From contig OY856412.1 in the NCBI GenBank assembly GCA_963693085.1, positions 1,131,072,244 to 1,131,136,243 of the forward strand: a stretch of 64,000 nt of DNA, read 5' to 3'. The notes beneath the pieces were generated by a model. That model saw only the letters and a program-made list of their open reading frames with translations. It was not told the DNA's origin and did no database searches. A program made the translations under genes and the position numbers. Origin of the DNA: Alisma plantago-aquatica (lineage: Eukaryota > Streptophyta > Magnoliopsida > Alismatales > Alismataceae). Positions 44,749 to 56,650 of this stretch are shown piece after piece (the stretch's first letter is position 1; each line of letters opens with the position of its first letter).

Positions 44749-44988
44749 CTAGAGCTTGCTCCTTGAGCTCCAAGATTTCGAGCTCCAAGATTTTAATGGC
44801 TTCCTTGAGCTTCCACAGGTCGGCCAAGGTGAAACCTCCAGGAAAAGTCGAGAAGAGATGGCTAGAAAGGTAGAGCTATGTGAGCTAGCCATCAATTTGA
44901 CCTTGAATTCGAGTTCTAACCATGAACTTAAGCAAAAGGGGGGATTCAAACCTACCTTGCCCTCCTTGGTCGTCCTCCTGAGCTCCAC
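44749..44988 (-). CDS. Small leader ORF in family A LTR3, hypothetical
   Basis: Equivalent of 25393-25632; several substitutions in the C-terminal part (Cys to Trp, Thr to Lys, Thr to Ser, Ala to Ser) but still 79 residues and open. Confidence 0.3.
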   Translation of the reverse strand: MELRRTTKEGKVGLNPPFCLSSWLELEFKVKLMASSHSSTFLAISSRLFLEVSPWPTCGSSRKPLKSWSSKSWSSRSKL

Positions 44989-45765
44989 AGATCCTCTTTA
45001 GTCGGTTTGGGTGAATAGAACAGTGAAGGAAACGAAGGGAAAGTTCCCTTGCTTAGAGAGGTGGAGAGTATATATACTTGGGGTGAGATTTTCAACATAT
45101 GCTCATAAGTTCTCCATATTTTCAACTAAGTCCCTCCATCCTTCTATGCTCGTCCCTTCATATTTCTAAGGACAACCTTCTTTTAAGGTCAAGAAATGAG
45201 GGCAAAGAAGATCAACCTATTAGTTAAGCATACACATAAAAGGGCTATAACACATACACCTTGATTATTCAATCACAAAGGTGTTTTTTCATAACTTGAT
45301 TAATCAATTGAAGTGACCTTTCATAATTTCTTCTCTAAATGATGACAAGAGTATTAAAAGATATTTTAGATGATGTATTTTACAAGTTGCACCCCTCAAA
45401 TTGGGTAAATTGCACTTTTCTCCAATTTAGGGTTTTCAAGCACCGGGATTGCTTCCACAGCTGCACCTTGGTGCCCATGCTTGGGAAATCGCTCAAACCT
45501 TACCATCATCATTCTCATGATGTCTAAACATCAGAGGAACATATCAACATGTGCAAATTGCAAGTTAACCCTTCTAACTGGGTAATTTGCACATAGGTCC
45601 CTGTATTACAAAACAATGCTACAACTTTATATAAAAAGGAGCAAAAACTGAAATATATGTTTCTGAGACACTTAATTACATGCCCAAAGTTAATCACAAG
45701 GATTTAATTACATATTTAGGCAAAACACCTAGGGTTAACTCATAACCCAGGTCAGGGATGTTACA

Positions 45766-45973
45766 GCAACATAACCCCTTATCATGGGTAAATTGCATTT
45801 TACACTTAGACTATCATATAAAGCACACATATAGTTTGCAAATAAGCTCAAACTTGAAAATAAACTTCATAAAGAGTCTTAATTACTTTTCAAAAGATCA
45901 GAATAAGTTTGTAAATAACTTACTTAAGCAAAACTTCTATGGTTAAGCCATAACCCAAGTCAGGGATTTTACA
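45766..45973 (-). mobile_element. Solo LTR of Gypsy family A', right (U3 start) part
   Basis: Completes the LTR begun at 16319-20050. It matches the U3 end of family A (gggtaaattgca, ggttaa..cataaccca, gtcaggga) but is clearly diverged. It ends ttttaca, followed by TTCTT (45974-45978), the partner of the target duplication at 16314-16318. Confidence 0.85.
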
Positions 45974-45978
45974 TTCTT

Positions 45979-46413
45979 ATTCCTTGTTGAGGTGAGTGGA
46001 TATTTCCCCGTCACTGTATTAGTTTGGAAATGGTATGGGGGAGAGGAGGAAATGACTATTTGATACTTATTGTTGATCTTTGATGATTGCATGTTGACTT
46101 ATTATGCTCTTGCCAAGGAAAACATCCCTATTATATTGAAATGAAAATATTACACCCATAAACGCTTAAATAATGAAAAATCCACTCCTTCAATCGTAAC
46201 TACTAAATAAAGGTTAGATATGCTACTTCCATGTTTATATATCAATTTTTATACCAAGTCTCATTGTAATTGTTGAATGAGGTGAAGTGATACCCTCATT
46301 CCTTCTGCATATGTATTCTACTATAATTAAATCTTGTTTATAATGGATTGTTCTAGAATATGAATGCCCTAACTATCTAAATTATGGTTTCATTTATGAT
46401 GACTAGGGTTTTT
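45979..46413. other. Host spacer between A' solo LTR and Athila element
   Basis: AT-rich, non-coding as far as I can see. It is the right flank of the A' insertion and the left flank of the Athila-type element. Confidence 0.6.
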
Positions 46414-49269
46414 TGACGTGGAATTTTATCGCACTAACAAACTCACTCGGGGTTGAAATCCCCGAGCTTTTACCAAAACCAAAGTGCAATAATACCACCC
46501 ACGAGCGGACGAGTCTTATCGCAGTATAGTTAAGGATCGAACCCAAATGACAACATTTTTAAGAATCCTTGTCAGTCGAATCTAGCTCAAGCAAAACTAA
46601 TATTTAGAACGATTGGTTGATTTTTAGGTTAATTAAACTAATTGCAAGAAAGTAAAAGTGGAATTAAAGTTGGATTTAGATCAATGATATGGAATCGCTG
46701 GGATGATACCGAGTTTCACCTCCACTACTCATGCAAACACATTCAATCGCAAACAAACCAAGCAAGATATAACAATCCAAATAGAGCTGCTGCAAAACCC
46801 CCCATACGGGCGTTAGGTTCGCGTAAGCATCACCTTAGGCATCAGATGTCTCATCACCAACCGGATCACTTACTTACGGCTCTGAAGATACAGAAATCCA
46901 ACGAAGGTTGTGAGCCCCCTATACAGCGTTAGGCACACATAAGCGTCACCGAAGGCTAGATGGCTCATCCCCTCGCGGATCATATACTTACGACCTCGAA
47001 GAAATCCCATTCTATTTCTAGTTTGGGAGTCAACCACATTAATCGATAAGCAAGTAGGTGATAGATCTACAAACTAACATCGACGATAAATAAGACGATA
47101 GAAAATCCAACTAAGGCTGTGGTCCTCCCTGAGGGATGTTTAGACCACAGAAGCATCACCGTAGGCTAGATGTCTCGTCCCCTCACAGATCATACACTTA
47201 CAACCTCAAGGAATCCTATCAGAAGTTCTTGTCAAGGATTCGAGCTTGAAAACCGCCATTCCATCCCACATAAAGAAGAGTTCGCAATATAGGAAAGAAC
47301 AGGATGAAAGCTAGGAGATAATCAACTAGGAACATACCAACTAACAATGAAATGGAGAGTTATATACATTGCCATGGAGAGTTTAACAGAAGAACATGAT
47401 TTGCATGGGCAGCGGGGCTAGTCCCCGCACCCCAGTGAAAAGGTACTACTCACTCATGATGGGAGAAACAAGAAAAATGAGAAAGAGAGAGAAATCCACC
47501 ATGAACTCGGTGCAGAAGGTAGTCGCAGCTCGGTGAAGAAGATACGGCCTTCTACGTCATGTCGGAGCAAATTTGGACGCGAACGGGAGTTGCTAAGACA
47601 GACCGGACAGTCTCCCTCGCTCCGTCTTCCTTCTCTCTTCAGCCTCCTTGGTTGCAACACGGGCAGTAGGTGGAATGAAACTGGCGTGGACGTCACTGGA
47701 TTTGGATCGGACCTGCGTATAGGTAGCCTGTCGGCGTCCCAGAACCGCCCCCGAAATAAGGACCCTAATGGTCCTATTTATAGGCACTCGTTAGGTCCTC
47801 ACCCTTTTGGTGTGATTTTAGTCCAAACGGTTTGCTAAATATCTATTTCATACGGTCTTGGTATTCTATCACTTTATCATTCGGTTTACATGATCCACTT
47901 TTGCAAACGGTTTGGTGAGCTCAGCTTTATCAAACGGTCTTTACTTCAACAAGTGGCCATTCAGTTTGGCTTTGTGTCACTTTACCATGCGTTTTGGCTT
48001 TGTGCCACTTTACTGTGCGGTTTGTCTTTGTGCCACTTTACCATGTAGTTTGGCTTATGCCACTTTACCTTGTAGTTTGGCTTTGTGCCACTTTACCATG
48101 CAGTTTGCATGCGTTGCTGGTTGGTTGTTCACGTGCTGCTCTATTCGATCTTCAATTCATCCGGTCTTGACTTTGCAGCAATTGGACATTCTGTCTTCAA
48201 TTATCAATTGGTCATTCGGTTTTCAAGCAGCAATTGGCCATTCGGTCTTCATGCTGGCAGCACCAAACGGTTTGGAAACCGTTTAATTATCAAACGGTTT
48301 GGGATCTGCGTGCATGTACTCCAATCGGTTCGATAGAAGTCTTTCTCTCCTCCATTCGGTCTTCGCGTAAGAGTAGTGCTATTTGGTCATGCATGCATCA
48401 TGCGCTCAAATGGTTTGGATAATCATTAGATGATTTCACAGCACCTTTAGCAAACGGTTTCACATCTAACCTCCAACCGATTTGCTGCCAACTTTTTCAA
48501 TCGATCTTATGAGTTCAGCTCTAACGGTCTTGATACAATGATGCTCAAATGGTCTTCTTTTATCAAGTCCAAATGGTCTTTGCTAATTCACAAACGGTCT
48601 TGCATAGGCTCATACGGTCTGGGAACTCCATGCGGTTTGCATGCACTCTAATCCAAACGGTCCTCACGTGGCTGCATGTCCAAACAGTTTCATATGTTCA
48701 TTCAGTTTACACACAAATGAGCAAACGGTCTTTACGTTGCTTTTCTCATGAAAATGGTCAATGCGACCTTCAAACGGTTTTGACATTTGCAGCAAACGGT
48801 CTACGCGCATGTGCTCATCCGGTCTAGCTCCATTCAGTTTTGGAAATTCAAATGGTCTCACAGACCGAATCTCTTCAAACGGTCTCGCAGACTGAATCTC
48901 TTCAAACGGCCTCGCAGACCGAATCTCTTCAAACGGTCTCGCAGACTGGTTCCAAACGGTCTTTGCTGGTCTCTCAGTTTTGAGACCGAATGGGCTCAAA
49001 CGGTCTTGAGACCGAATGGGCTCAAATCGCTTGGTTAGATCGATTGGTTAGAACCAAGGGTGAGTGAAGGTGGGCCCCAGCTGATTGTTAAGCTTTATAA
49101 AGACCTGTATTAAATCAACATAAGTTCGATCAAAACCTTGATAATCGAATTAACTGAGTAATTTTGCATATTATGATGCATTTTGATATTTAATGAGTGA
49201 AATTGGTAATGTTGAGTCAAAATAAGCCCAAGATGGTAATTGAATTCCATGATGAATATGCATTCATCA
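46414..49269 (-). repeat. Athila-type 3' LTR, 2856 bp
   Basis: Plus strand tgacgtggaa...cattcatca. Probable TATA (minus CCTATAAATAGG) at 47773-47784. In element orientation U3 is about 47785-49269 and carries the CGGT-word and minisatellite repeats. Confidence 0.93.
47820..49030. repeat. CGGT-word and minisatellite cluster, Athila 3' LTR
   Basis: Dozens of caaacggttt, cattcggtctt and caaacggtct words. Two minisatellites: a unit of about 27 bp, tttggctttgtgccacttta-type, five copies at about 47966-48110; and a 27-bp unit containing tctcttcaaacggtctcgca, about four copies at 48852-48960. Near 48997-49014 it carries caaacggtcttgagaccg, identical to the family A palindrome core. Confidence 0.85.
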
Positions 49270-49285
49270 AAATACCCCGAACTTA

Positions 49286-50851
49286 AACGTTGCTCATCCT
49301 CGAGTAACACAAAATTTGAAACAGTCGCCAAATGGATACTTTCAATTCGTGTGATTGCTTCATCTTCACATCACGAATATTTTCTTTCTGCTCAATATGA
49401 CTCAGTATCTCAACTTCCTGAGACCACTAAACACATCTTACCATATCTTCGTTCCTGAGTTCATTTTCCAATATCACTTCCTCCTCACTTTTTTCAACAA
49501 CAAGCATGTCAAAGAGTTTTGTAAGAGTCCAAAGATACCCGCAGAATCAACAAGTGTGCATCTGATCTGACACTGGTGTTTTTCAGGATAGTGGGGGCAT
49601 GCATTGTGCCATTAGGTAGAAAATGGAGTGAATGGTGGTATGGAAGGAAGAAATAAATCTCTCCTCTATTCGACTCAAGATTTTTATTATTATATTTGCA
49701 ATTTCATTTATTGCATTTTTGTGTGAATCTCTCCTCTATTCGACTCGAGATTGCACTTCTTTTTGTGTGCGCTTTGGCATCTTTTTGTTTGCCAATATCT
49801 CCTCTATTCGACTCGAGATTGCATTTTTGGTGGTACGCCCCTATTTATTTGTAAGGGGTATGGAAGAAGTGGATATATAGAGGGAAGTGGCGTGCCACCC
49901 CGAACTTAGGGTTTTGCACTATTTTGGATATTTTTGTTTCTTTTTGATGGATGGAGGGGTATGAAGATGATGGAAGAAGTATAGAAGAGAGTTCAGAACA
50001 GAATGAAACTTGATTTACAATTCCGTGCACCAGGTCGTTCTCTTTATCATACTCTGTTCAAATAATGGCTTGATGAGGATCCAGTGGGGATTCCATGTTA
50101 TTGTTCCACTACTCAGTTAGGAAGCATGACATGTTTGATCCCTATTAGTTTGACAGATACTTGTCATATTCACAAAATTATCATGATGTTAGGAGTCATA
50201 AGCTTCACAAAATGATTTCAGTCAAAAGGCTAGTTTCAAAAAGTGGTCCTTTTGAGGATTTACTTCGAATAAGGAGGATATAATGATTCAAAATGCATAG
50301 CAGGTTAGTTAGTGACTTTTAATGAAACCAGGAAGTGTAAAAAATTCATCAAGTATCTGTTCAAATTCTTTGAAAGCTTTAAAACTTTACAATTTTGGAA
50401 ATTTATTTGAAATTTTTGAAAATTTTGGTCAAAAAAGCGGAGATGTCAAAAATGCGGCGATGAAAGTCTAAGATTGAATTAGATGGGTGAAGGTGGAAAG
50501 TAAGATACGTACCACCCACCCTCCACCCCGAACTTAGAGATTTGCTCATCCCGAGCAAACCCTAAATCCAAGATGGAGGGGAAAATTCATGCTAGAATGG
50601 CCACTAGTTGTGGTTGTGTTCCAATCAGCGCGCATCCTCTTATCTGAAAATCTCAAAGGTAAAAAGCAATTAGATCTTAAAATAGCATCTTACGATGCAA
50701 ATTTTATTTAATGAAAAATTAACTAGAAGATAAAAACAAAATTGAAGAATCATTCTAATTTGAAAAGAAAAGTAAAACAAATTTATTGGTCGGGTTGCCT
50801 CCCGACAAGCGCCTTTGTTTTATGTCGATGGCTCGACTGAGCCCTTTAGCT
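49286..50851 (-). other. Athila 3' non-coding region with repeated PPT-like tracts
   Basis: Between integrase and 3' LTR, where some Athila elements carry an envelope-like gene; none is seen here. It holds three copies of accccgaactta: at the PPT (49274-49285), 49897-49908 and 50525-50536. The first and third also share the following gctcatcc(t)cgag. A 68-70 bp repeat, tctcctctattcgactcgag, starts at 49660, 49730 and 49798. Confidence 0.8.
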
Positions 50852-53800
50852 TTACGGTGGATCCTTTGGATCGGTGAGTTCCAGCATTGCTTTAGTGCTT
50901 ATGTCAGTTGAGGTGAAATATCTCTTTAAGAAGTGACCATTTGTTACAAATTCACATGACTTTTCACTCCATAGTGAGAAGGCACCATGTGAGGAGATGT
51001 TCTTGACGATGTATGGTCCAGACCAGTGTGAGCAGAGTTTTCCTGGGAATAACTTCAACCTTGAGTTGAATAGCAGAACTTGATCTCCCACTTGTATGTC
51101 TTTTCTTTTTAGACTTCCATCGTGCCAAAGTTTTGTGCGTTCTTTGTAGATTCGTGCATTCTCATAAGCTGTCATCCTGAGTTCATCCAGCTCTTGGAGT
51201 TGCAGAATCCTGGCTTGGCCTGCTTCTTTCATATCAAAGTTTAGTTGTTTAATTACCCACCATGCCTTATGTTCCAATTCGACTGGCATGTGGCAAGACT
51301 TTCTATATATTAATCGAAAAGGTGTAGTCCCGAGGGGAGTTTTATAAGCAGTTCGATAGGCCCATAATGCGTCGTTGATTTTCACCGACCAATCTTTCCG
51401 ATTGTGGCCTACTATCTTTTCTAAGATACTCTTGAGTTGATGATTAGAAACCTCCACCTGTCCACTTGTCTGTGTATGGTAGGGTGAGGCTACCTTATGA
51501 GTAACACCATACTTTCTTAGCAATGTTTCAAAGCTTCTTTCAAGAAAATGGGAACCTCCGTCGGATATCACCGTGCGTGGGACACTAAAATGGGGAAAAA
51601 TAATATCCTTGAATAATTTGATGACTGGTTTGGAATCACTAGTGACGGTTGGTATGGCTTCCACCCATTTTGAGACTTAGTCCACCGCCACTAGGATGTA
51701 TGAAAATCTATGAGAAGATGGGAATGGACCCATGTAGTCCACCCCCAAACATCAAATATCTCTACTTCTTGCCATAGATTTAGCAGCATCTCATCTCTCT
51801 TTGTTATATTGCCTGATCTTTGACATTGTCACATGATAGGACCAAGTCATAGGAATCTTTGGATATGGTTGGCCAGAAGAATCCACATTGCAAAACCTTC
51901 AAGGTAGTCTTTTTAGAGCTCATATGTCCTCCCACTGGTTCTGAGTGACATTGTTCCAAAATAAATTGAGCTTCTTCTTCGGCGATACATCGTCTATACA
52001 GACCATCAACACATAGTTTGAAAAGGTACAACTCATCCCAGTAGTACTGTGTCACATCATGCATAAATTTCTTCAGTGCATTTCCGGTGCATTGAGGATG
52101 AATAACCCCAGAAGAAAGGTAGTTCACAAAATCCGAGTACCACGGTATAACTTCTGAGACCTTCATTAGTTGATCATCCGGAAGGGAATCGTTAATCGGA
52201 ATCTTCTCGGTATCTTGAGTGTGGATGCGATTGAGGTGGTCTGCTACAACATTCTATGTACCCTTTTTATCTCTTATCTCTAAATCAAATTCCTGTAATA
52301 GAAGGATCCATCTAATCAACCTGCGTTTTGAATCTTTCTTTTCCAGAAGGTAACGAATGGCGACGTGGTCTGTGTAGACAATGACCTTCAAACCAATTAG
52401 GTAGGATCTGAACTTGTCAAAGGCATACACGACTGCTAGAAATTCTTTCTCGGTAGTTGCATAATTCCTTTGGGCTTCATCGAGAGTTTTCGATGCATAA
52501 TAGATCACATAGTGTTTCTTCTCTATATATTGCCCTAAAGCAGCGCCCACAACATAGTCACTGGCATCACACATAATTTCAAAAGGGTGGTCCCAGTCGG
52601 GAGCTCTAATGATGGGGGTGGTTGTAAGGTCATGTTTCAGTGTGTTGAAGCTTTTGACACATTCTTCATCAAAATTCAATTCAACATCTTTTAGTAATAG
52701 ATTTGTCATTGGCTTCGTTATCTTGGAAATGTCTTTTATGAATTTTCTATAAAATCCTGCGTGACCTAGGAAAGCACAGACTTCTTTTACATTTGTTGGA
52801 ATAGCCAGTTTAGAAATCACTTCAATCTTGGCTTTATCTACTTCAATTCCTCTATTGCTGACCCTATGGCCGAGGACAATGCCTTCCTTTACCATAAAGT
52901 GGCACTTTTCCCAATTCAGCACAAGATGTGCTTCTTCACAACGTTTGAGGACTAGGGAGAGGTGCTTTAGACATGAATCGAATGAATCTCCGTATACAGA
53001 AAAATCATCCATGAAAACCTCCATAATTGTTTCAGTAAAACCAGCGAATATGGTAGCCATGCAACGTTGGAAAGTTGCAGGTGCATTATAGAGACCAAAC
53101 GACATTCTTTTAAATGTGTATGTTCCAAATGGGTAGGTAAAAGTTGTTTTCTCTTGGTCATATGGATGTATGGATATTTGATAGAATCCAGAGTAACCGT
53201 CAAGTTAACAGAAATATTCTTGGTGAGCCAACCTTTATAGGACTTTATCAAGGAAAGGCATTGGAAAATGATCTTTTCGAGTTGCCTTGTTTAATTTTCT
53301 ATAATCTATGCACATACTCCACCCTGTGACTGTTCGAGTGAGGATGAGTTCATTGTTTTCATTCCGTATAGAAGTTGTTCCACCTTTCTTCAGGACTACA
53401 TGCACTAGGCTCACCCATGGAGAATCTGATATTTGCTAGATTATTCCAGCTGTGAGCAGTTTGATGACCTCACGACATACCACTTCCTTCATATTTGGAT
53501 TCAATTTCCATTGATGCTCAATAGTAGGCCTATGATCTTCCATTATAGGGATCTTGTGCATACACAACGCTTGACTAACCCCAGTTAGGTCACTCATTTT
53601 ATAACTGATGGCTTTCTTTCTTTCCCTTAATTCCTTCAGGAGTTTATCTTCTTGTTCAGCTGTTAGATCGGAATTTATAATAACTGGGCAAACTTTGAGG
53701 TCGTCTAAAAACACGTACTTCAGTACCTCGGGCAGGGGCTTCATTTCGGGAGCCTTTGGGTTTTTGCATGTTTCTTCTGTAGTCTCCATAGCTTTGAGTT

Positions 53801-54565
53801 CTTCACTAATGGCTTCAACATCTTCTTTAGCAGAGTCGAGGGATTCGATGCAATCCTTTACTTGTTCATCAATTGGTTCATCAACTGATGGGTTTGTTAG
53901 AGCAACTTCTAAAGGATCGTCTGATTCATGATGCTCTTGAGTCAGAAGTGACATTTTCTCAATGCAGTCTATCAAATAGACTTCTTCTTGCATTCTTGGT
54001 CTTCTCATACTTTCAAAAACTTTAAATTCAAGGGTTTCTTTGCCTAATCTGAGTAGTAAGGTGCCAGCTTCAACATCAATTAGGGCTCTTGCGGCGGCGA
54101 GGAACGGACGAACAAAGATGAGAGGAAATCTGGTGTCTTCTTTATGTCCATAATGACAAAGTCGCATGGAACATATGTGTCCTTTCCTACCTTGATCGGG
54201 ACATCTTCGAGGATTCCTAACTGACGTTTTATCGAATTGTCTGTAAGCTGTATAGTCATTCCAGTAGGAAGCAATTCTGTAAATCCTAGTCTTTTGCGTA
54301 GGCTAAGTAGCATAATAGAGATGCTTGCACCGAGATCTTCCAATCCTTTCTTGCATGATGAGTCACCAATGTGACATGAAATTCCAAAGGATCCTGAGTC
54401 TTTTTGTTTCTTGGGCATCTTGCTCAATATGATATCAGATGTAGTTGTACCCAGTTTTACTATCTCATACTCTTCGGTTATATACTTCCCGGTGAGGAGT
54501 GACTTTAAGTACTTTTTCCATGCCAGTATCTCAGCCAGAGCATCCAAAAAAGGGTATATCAACAT
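50852..54565 (-). pseudogene. Athila-type Pol, broken into at least five pieces
   Basis: Pieces in order: protease 54565-54080 with DLGAS near 54337; frameshift to 54167-53436, covering the protease-RT linker up to the RT start (EHQWKLNPNMKEVV), ending in a TAG; RT N-terminal part 53435-53106 with further stops, including TAA just before LDGYSGF; RT palm and RNase H 53105-52254 ([46 protein letters not shown]); TAG; RNase H tail and integrase zinc-binding region 52166-51804; a garbled stretch 51803-51665 that should hold the first integrase Asp; then the integrase core end and C-terminal domain 51664-50852 (VISDGGSHF, YHTQTSGQVEVSN, WAYRTAYKTP). Non-functional. Confidence 0.9.
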
Positions 54566-54671
54566 GAAGTTTCTTCATAGATTCTTTAAACTTATTGAAT
54601 CTGGTGTCAAGCTTTATTTGCCTTAGACGAGTTGGAAAAGGTATACAAGGTTTGTACACAGGGATATCAGG

Positions 54672-56470
54672 TTATGGAGTTTCAGTTTCTTCGTCTTCTT
54701 GAGCAGACCTCTCAAAATTTCCTTTTTTTGACTTATCATCTTTTGATTGAGTCTCTTGTGTTGTTGAGTCTTGGACAATTACAGGTTCATCCTCGTATGT
54801 AATAACCACAGGTATCTTTTCAGGGGGATCCGAATAGTCTTTTCCTGACCTAGTGGTGACTGCCTTCAACTGTTCAGGATGCTTAGGATTGTTCTCGGGT
54901 TGGCCAGCAAAGACTCCAGCATGTGGTTTTATGCTAGCTGCGAGTTGAGCTAATTGAGATTCAATAGCCTTCTGTTGAGCTTGTTGGTTAGCTATCATGG
55001 TTTGCTGAGTTTGTAACATCTTCTCAATGGCTGATAGCTTGTCATCAGGAGAAACTGGACCTGCATACTGTCCTTGCTGTTTATTAAGACTCTGGTACTG
55101 AGAGTTATTGTAGTTTCTATTATGAAAGTTCCCCTTGAAATTTCCTTGATTCCCAAAATTCTGTTGTTGATTATATTGGAATCCTGGTGGGCCTCTTGGT
55201 TGATTGTTTGAACCAAATTGATGCAAGTTTACTGCTCTAGAGGGGTTTCCATATTGAAACCCGGGATGATTCCTATTCTGATTCGGATTGTAATAACTTT
55301 GACCAGGAATAGTGTTGATAGCATTAAGATTTTCTATCTGACCATTATGTCCTTGGCCACATACATTGCTCAGAACAACATCATAGAGAACATTACATGA
55401 TAAAGTGGAATGATCGGTGCTCTTACATGCTTCACAGAACAGGGAGGCAGACCTGACCTGTTCCAACTGTCGAGTGGGTGAACGTCCTCCTCCAATAGCA
55501 TCAAGAGATGATTCAATATGGTCTTGCTTGGCAACTAAGAGTTTCAAGGTTTCAGCGATAGACTTGTACTCGGGAGTAGCTTCGGCAATAGATACTTTCA
55601 AAACTCCTTTTCCTATAGATCTACCCCAATTGGCTTGCTTTTCTGCTCCCAGGGTGACGACTCTCCATGCGCTGTCATAACTTTGACGCATGAAGTTTCC
55701 TCCAGATGAGGAATCTAGGAATATCTTAATGTCATCATCCACACCCCTATAGAAAATCTCGATGAGTTGATTCTTGGGAATTCCATGGTGTGGACACTTA
55801 CGTAGAAGCTCTTTGTATCTATCCCAAGCTTCGGCAAGAGTTTCTCCAGGGACTTGAGTGAAATTTGTTATTTGCCCTCTGATTTCGTAGGTGAGAGATG
55901 GAGGATAGAACTTTTCCAAAAAAACATTCTGCAATTGTTCCCATGTGGTGATAGGTTCACATTGTAGAGAGTTGTACCAACTTATGGCTCTATCGACAAG
56001 AGAATACTTGAAAAGACGGAGTCGGATGGCATCGTCGGACACTCCATTTTGTTTGGTCATAGAACATAGATCGATAAATCTCAAAAGATGTTCTTGCCTA
56101 TCTTTCCTTGCTTGCCATAGAAAGGGTTATTCTGAAGTAGGGTGATCCAATGCGCTCTTATATCGAAATTAGGAGCATTGATGGGAGGAGTTTGTACTAG
56201 ATGATGAACATTCGCAACTTTTGGGATTGAAAACTCTCTAAGATCCTTTTGTAGTTCAGCTGCTTGCACTGTTGGGATTTCCTGTTGGACCACAGCCCTG
56301 GCTTCTTGCATGAGCCTCTCTCTTTGTGCATTGATGGCTTGAGCAACCCTTCCGGCTACCTCTTCTTCTTGAGCCATCCTTGTTTGACTTTCTCTGATCT
56401 GATGATGAAAGGTTTTGTCTATCTTGGGATCAAAGCTCGCTATTAGTCCGGGGCTGTCCGAATGGTGCAT
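54672..56470 (-). pseudogene. Athila-type Gag, one frameshift
   Basis: Read as 56470-56081 then 56084-54672 in another frame; the break is within about 56081-56110, just after NNPFYGK. Central Gag region has RLRLFKYSLVDRAISWY, TTWEQLQNVFLEKFYPP and ELLRKCPHHGIPK, the signature block of Athila Gag. A CCHC knuckle CEACKSTDHSTLSC lies at about 55396-55437, followed by an Asn/Gln-rich low-complexity stretch (about 55340-55060) and a coiled-coil-like Gln-rich helix (about 55050-54930). It ends at TAA near 54672. Confidence 0.88.
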
Positions 56471-56627
56471 GCACTACGCCTTGGATTGTACTTGAGATAG
56501 AAAGATTTCGAAAGTGTGAATCATGGAGTAGAGTCAAATCTCAAGTAGATGATCGATTGTGTCAAAAGAAAAAGCAAAATCCTAAATTAGTCTTAAAAGA
56601 ACTAGATTTGACTAACTGATTCCGTTG

Positions 56628-56645
56628 TCCCCGGCAACGACGCCA
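56628..56645 (-). promoter_or_regulatory. PBS of Athila-type element, tRNA-Asp-like
   Basis: Minus TGGCGTCGTTGCCGGGGA, 5 bp (AATTC) from the 5' LTR. It is complementary, with one mismatch, to the 3' end of plant tRNA-Asp as I know it. Confidence 0.75.
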
Positions 56646-56650
56646 GAATT

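Larger units (their letters stand above)
20051..45765 (-). mobile_element. Head-to-tail array of Gypsy chromovirus family A
   Basis: Order along the plus strand: cut internal region 0 (20051-21550), LTR1 (21551-26409), internal 1 (26410-31236), LTR2 (31237-36092), internal 2 (36093-40919), LTR3 (40920-45765). LTR starts are 9686 and 9683 bp apart. All units are on the minus strand and neighbours share one LTR. This is not three separate insertions, which would each have two LTRs and target duplications; unequal recombination between LTRs is the usual explanation. The array lies inside the A' solo LTR. Its left end is a non-LTR breakpoint where Gag coding sequence abuts A' sequence, with about 70 bp of A' missing relative to its homologue in family A. 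Confidence 0.9.
40920..45765 (-). repeat. Family A LTR3, 4846 bp, outer right LTR
   Basis: Element start TGTAACATCCC at 45765 with the canonical TG; end ...CAGAGCCCACA at 40920. It is the 5' LTR of internal 2 and the outermost LTR. It abuts A' sequence (gcaac at 45766-45770, the expected right half of a target duplication whose partner was deleted). It has lost one palindrome unit near 43390 relative to LTR1/2. TATA box at about 45068-45077. Confidence 0.9.

Noticed and set aside
20051..45765. Three independent family A insertions
   Set aside because: Neighbours share single LTRs and no target duplications lie between units; an array explains the constant period.
47454..48999. Frames of 60-140 residues in the Athila LTRs
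   Set aside because: Translations of minisatellites and CGGT words; not similar to any envelope or regulatory protein I know.
49110..50030. Envelope-like gene between integrase and 3' LTR of the Athila-type element
   Set aside because: Only short broken frames and repeats; no transmembrane or signal pattern across a long frame.
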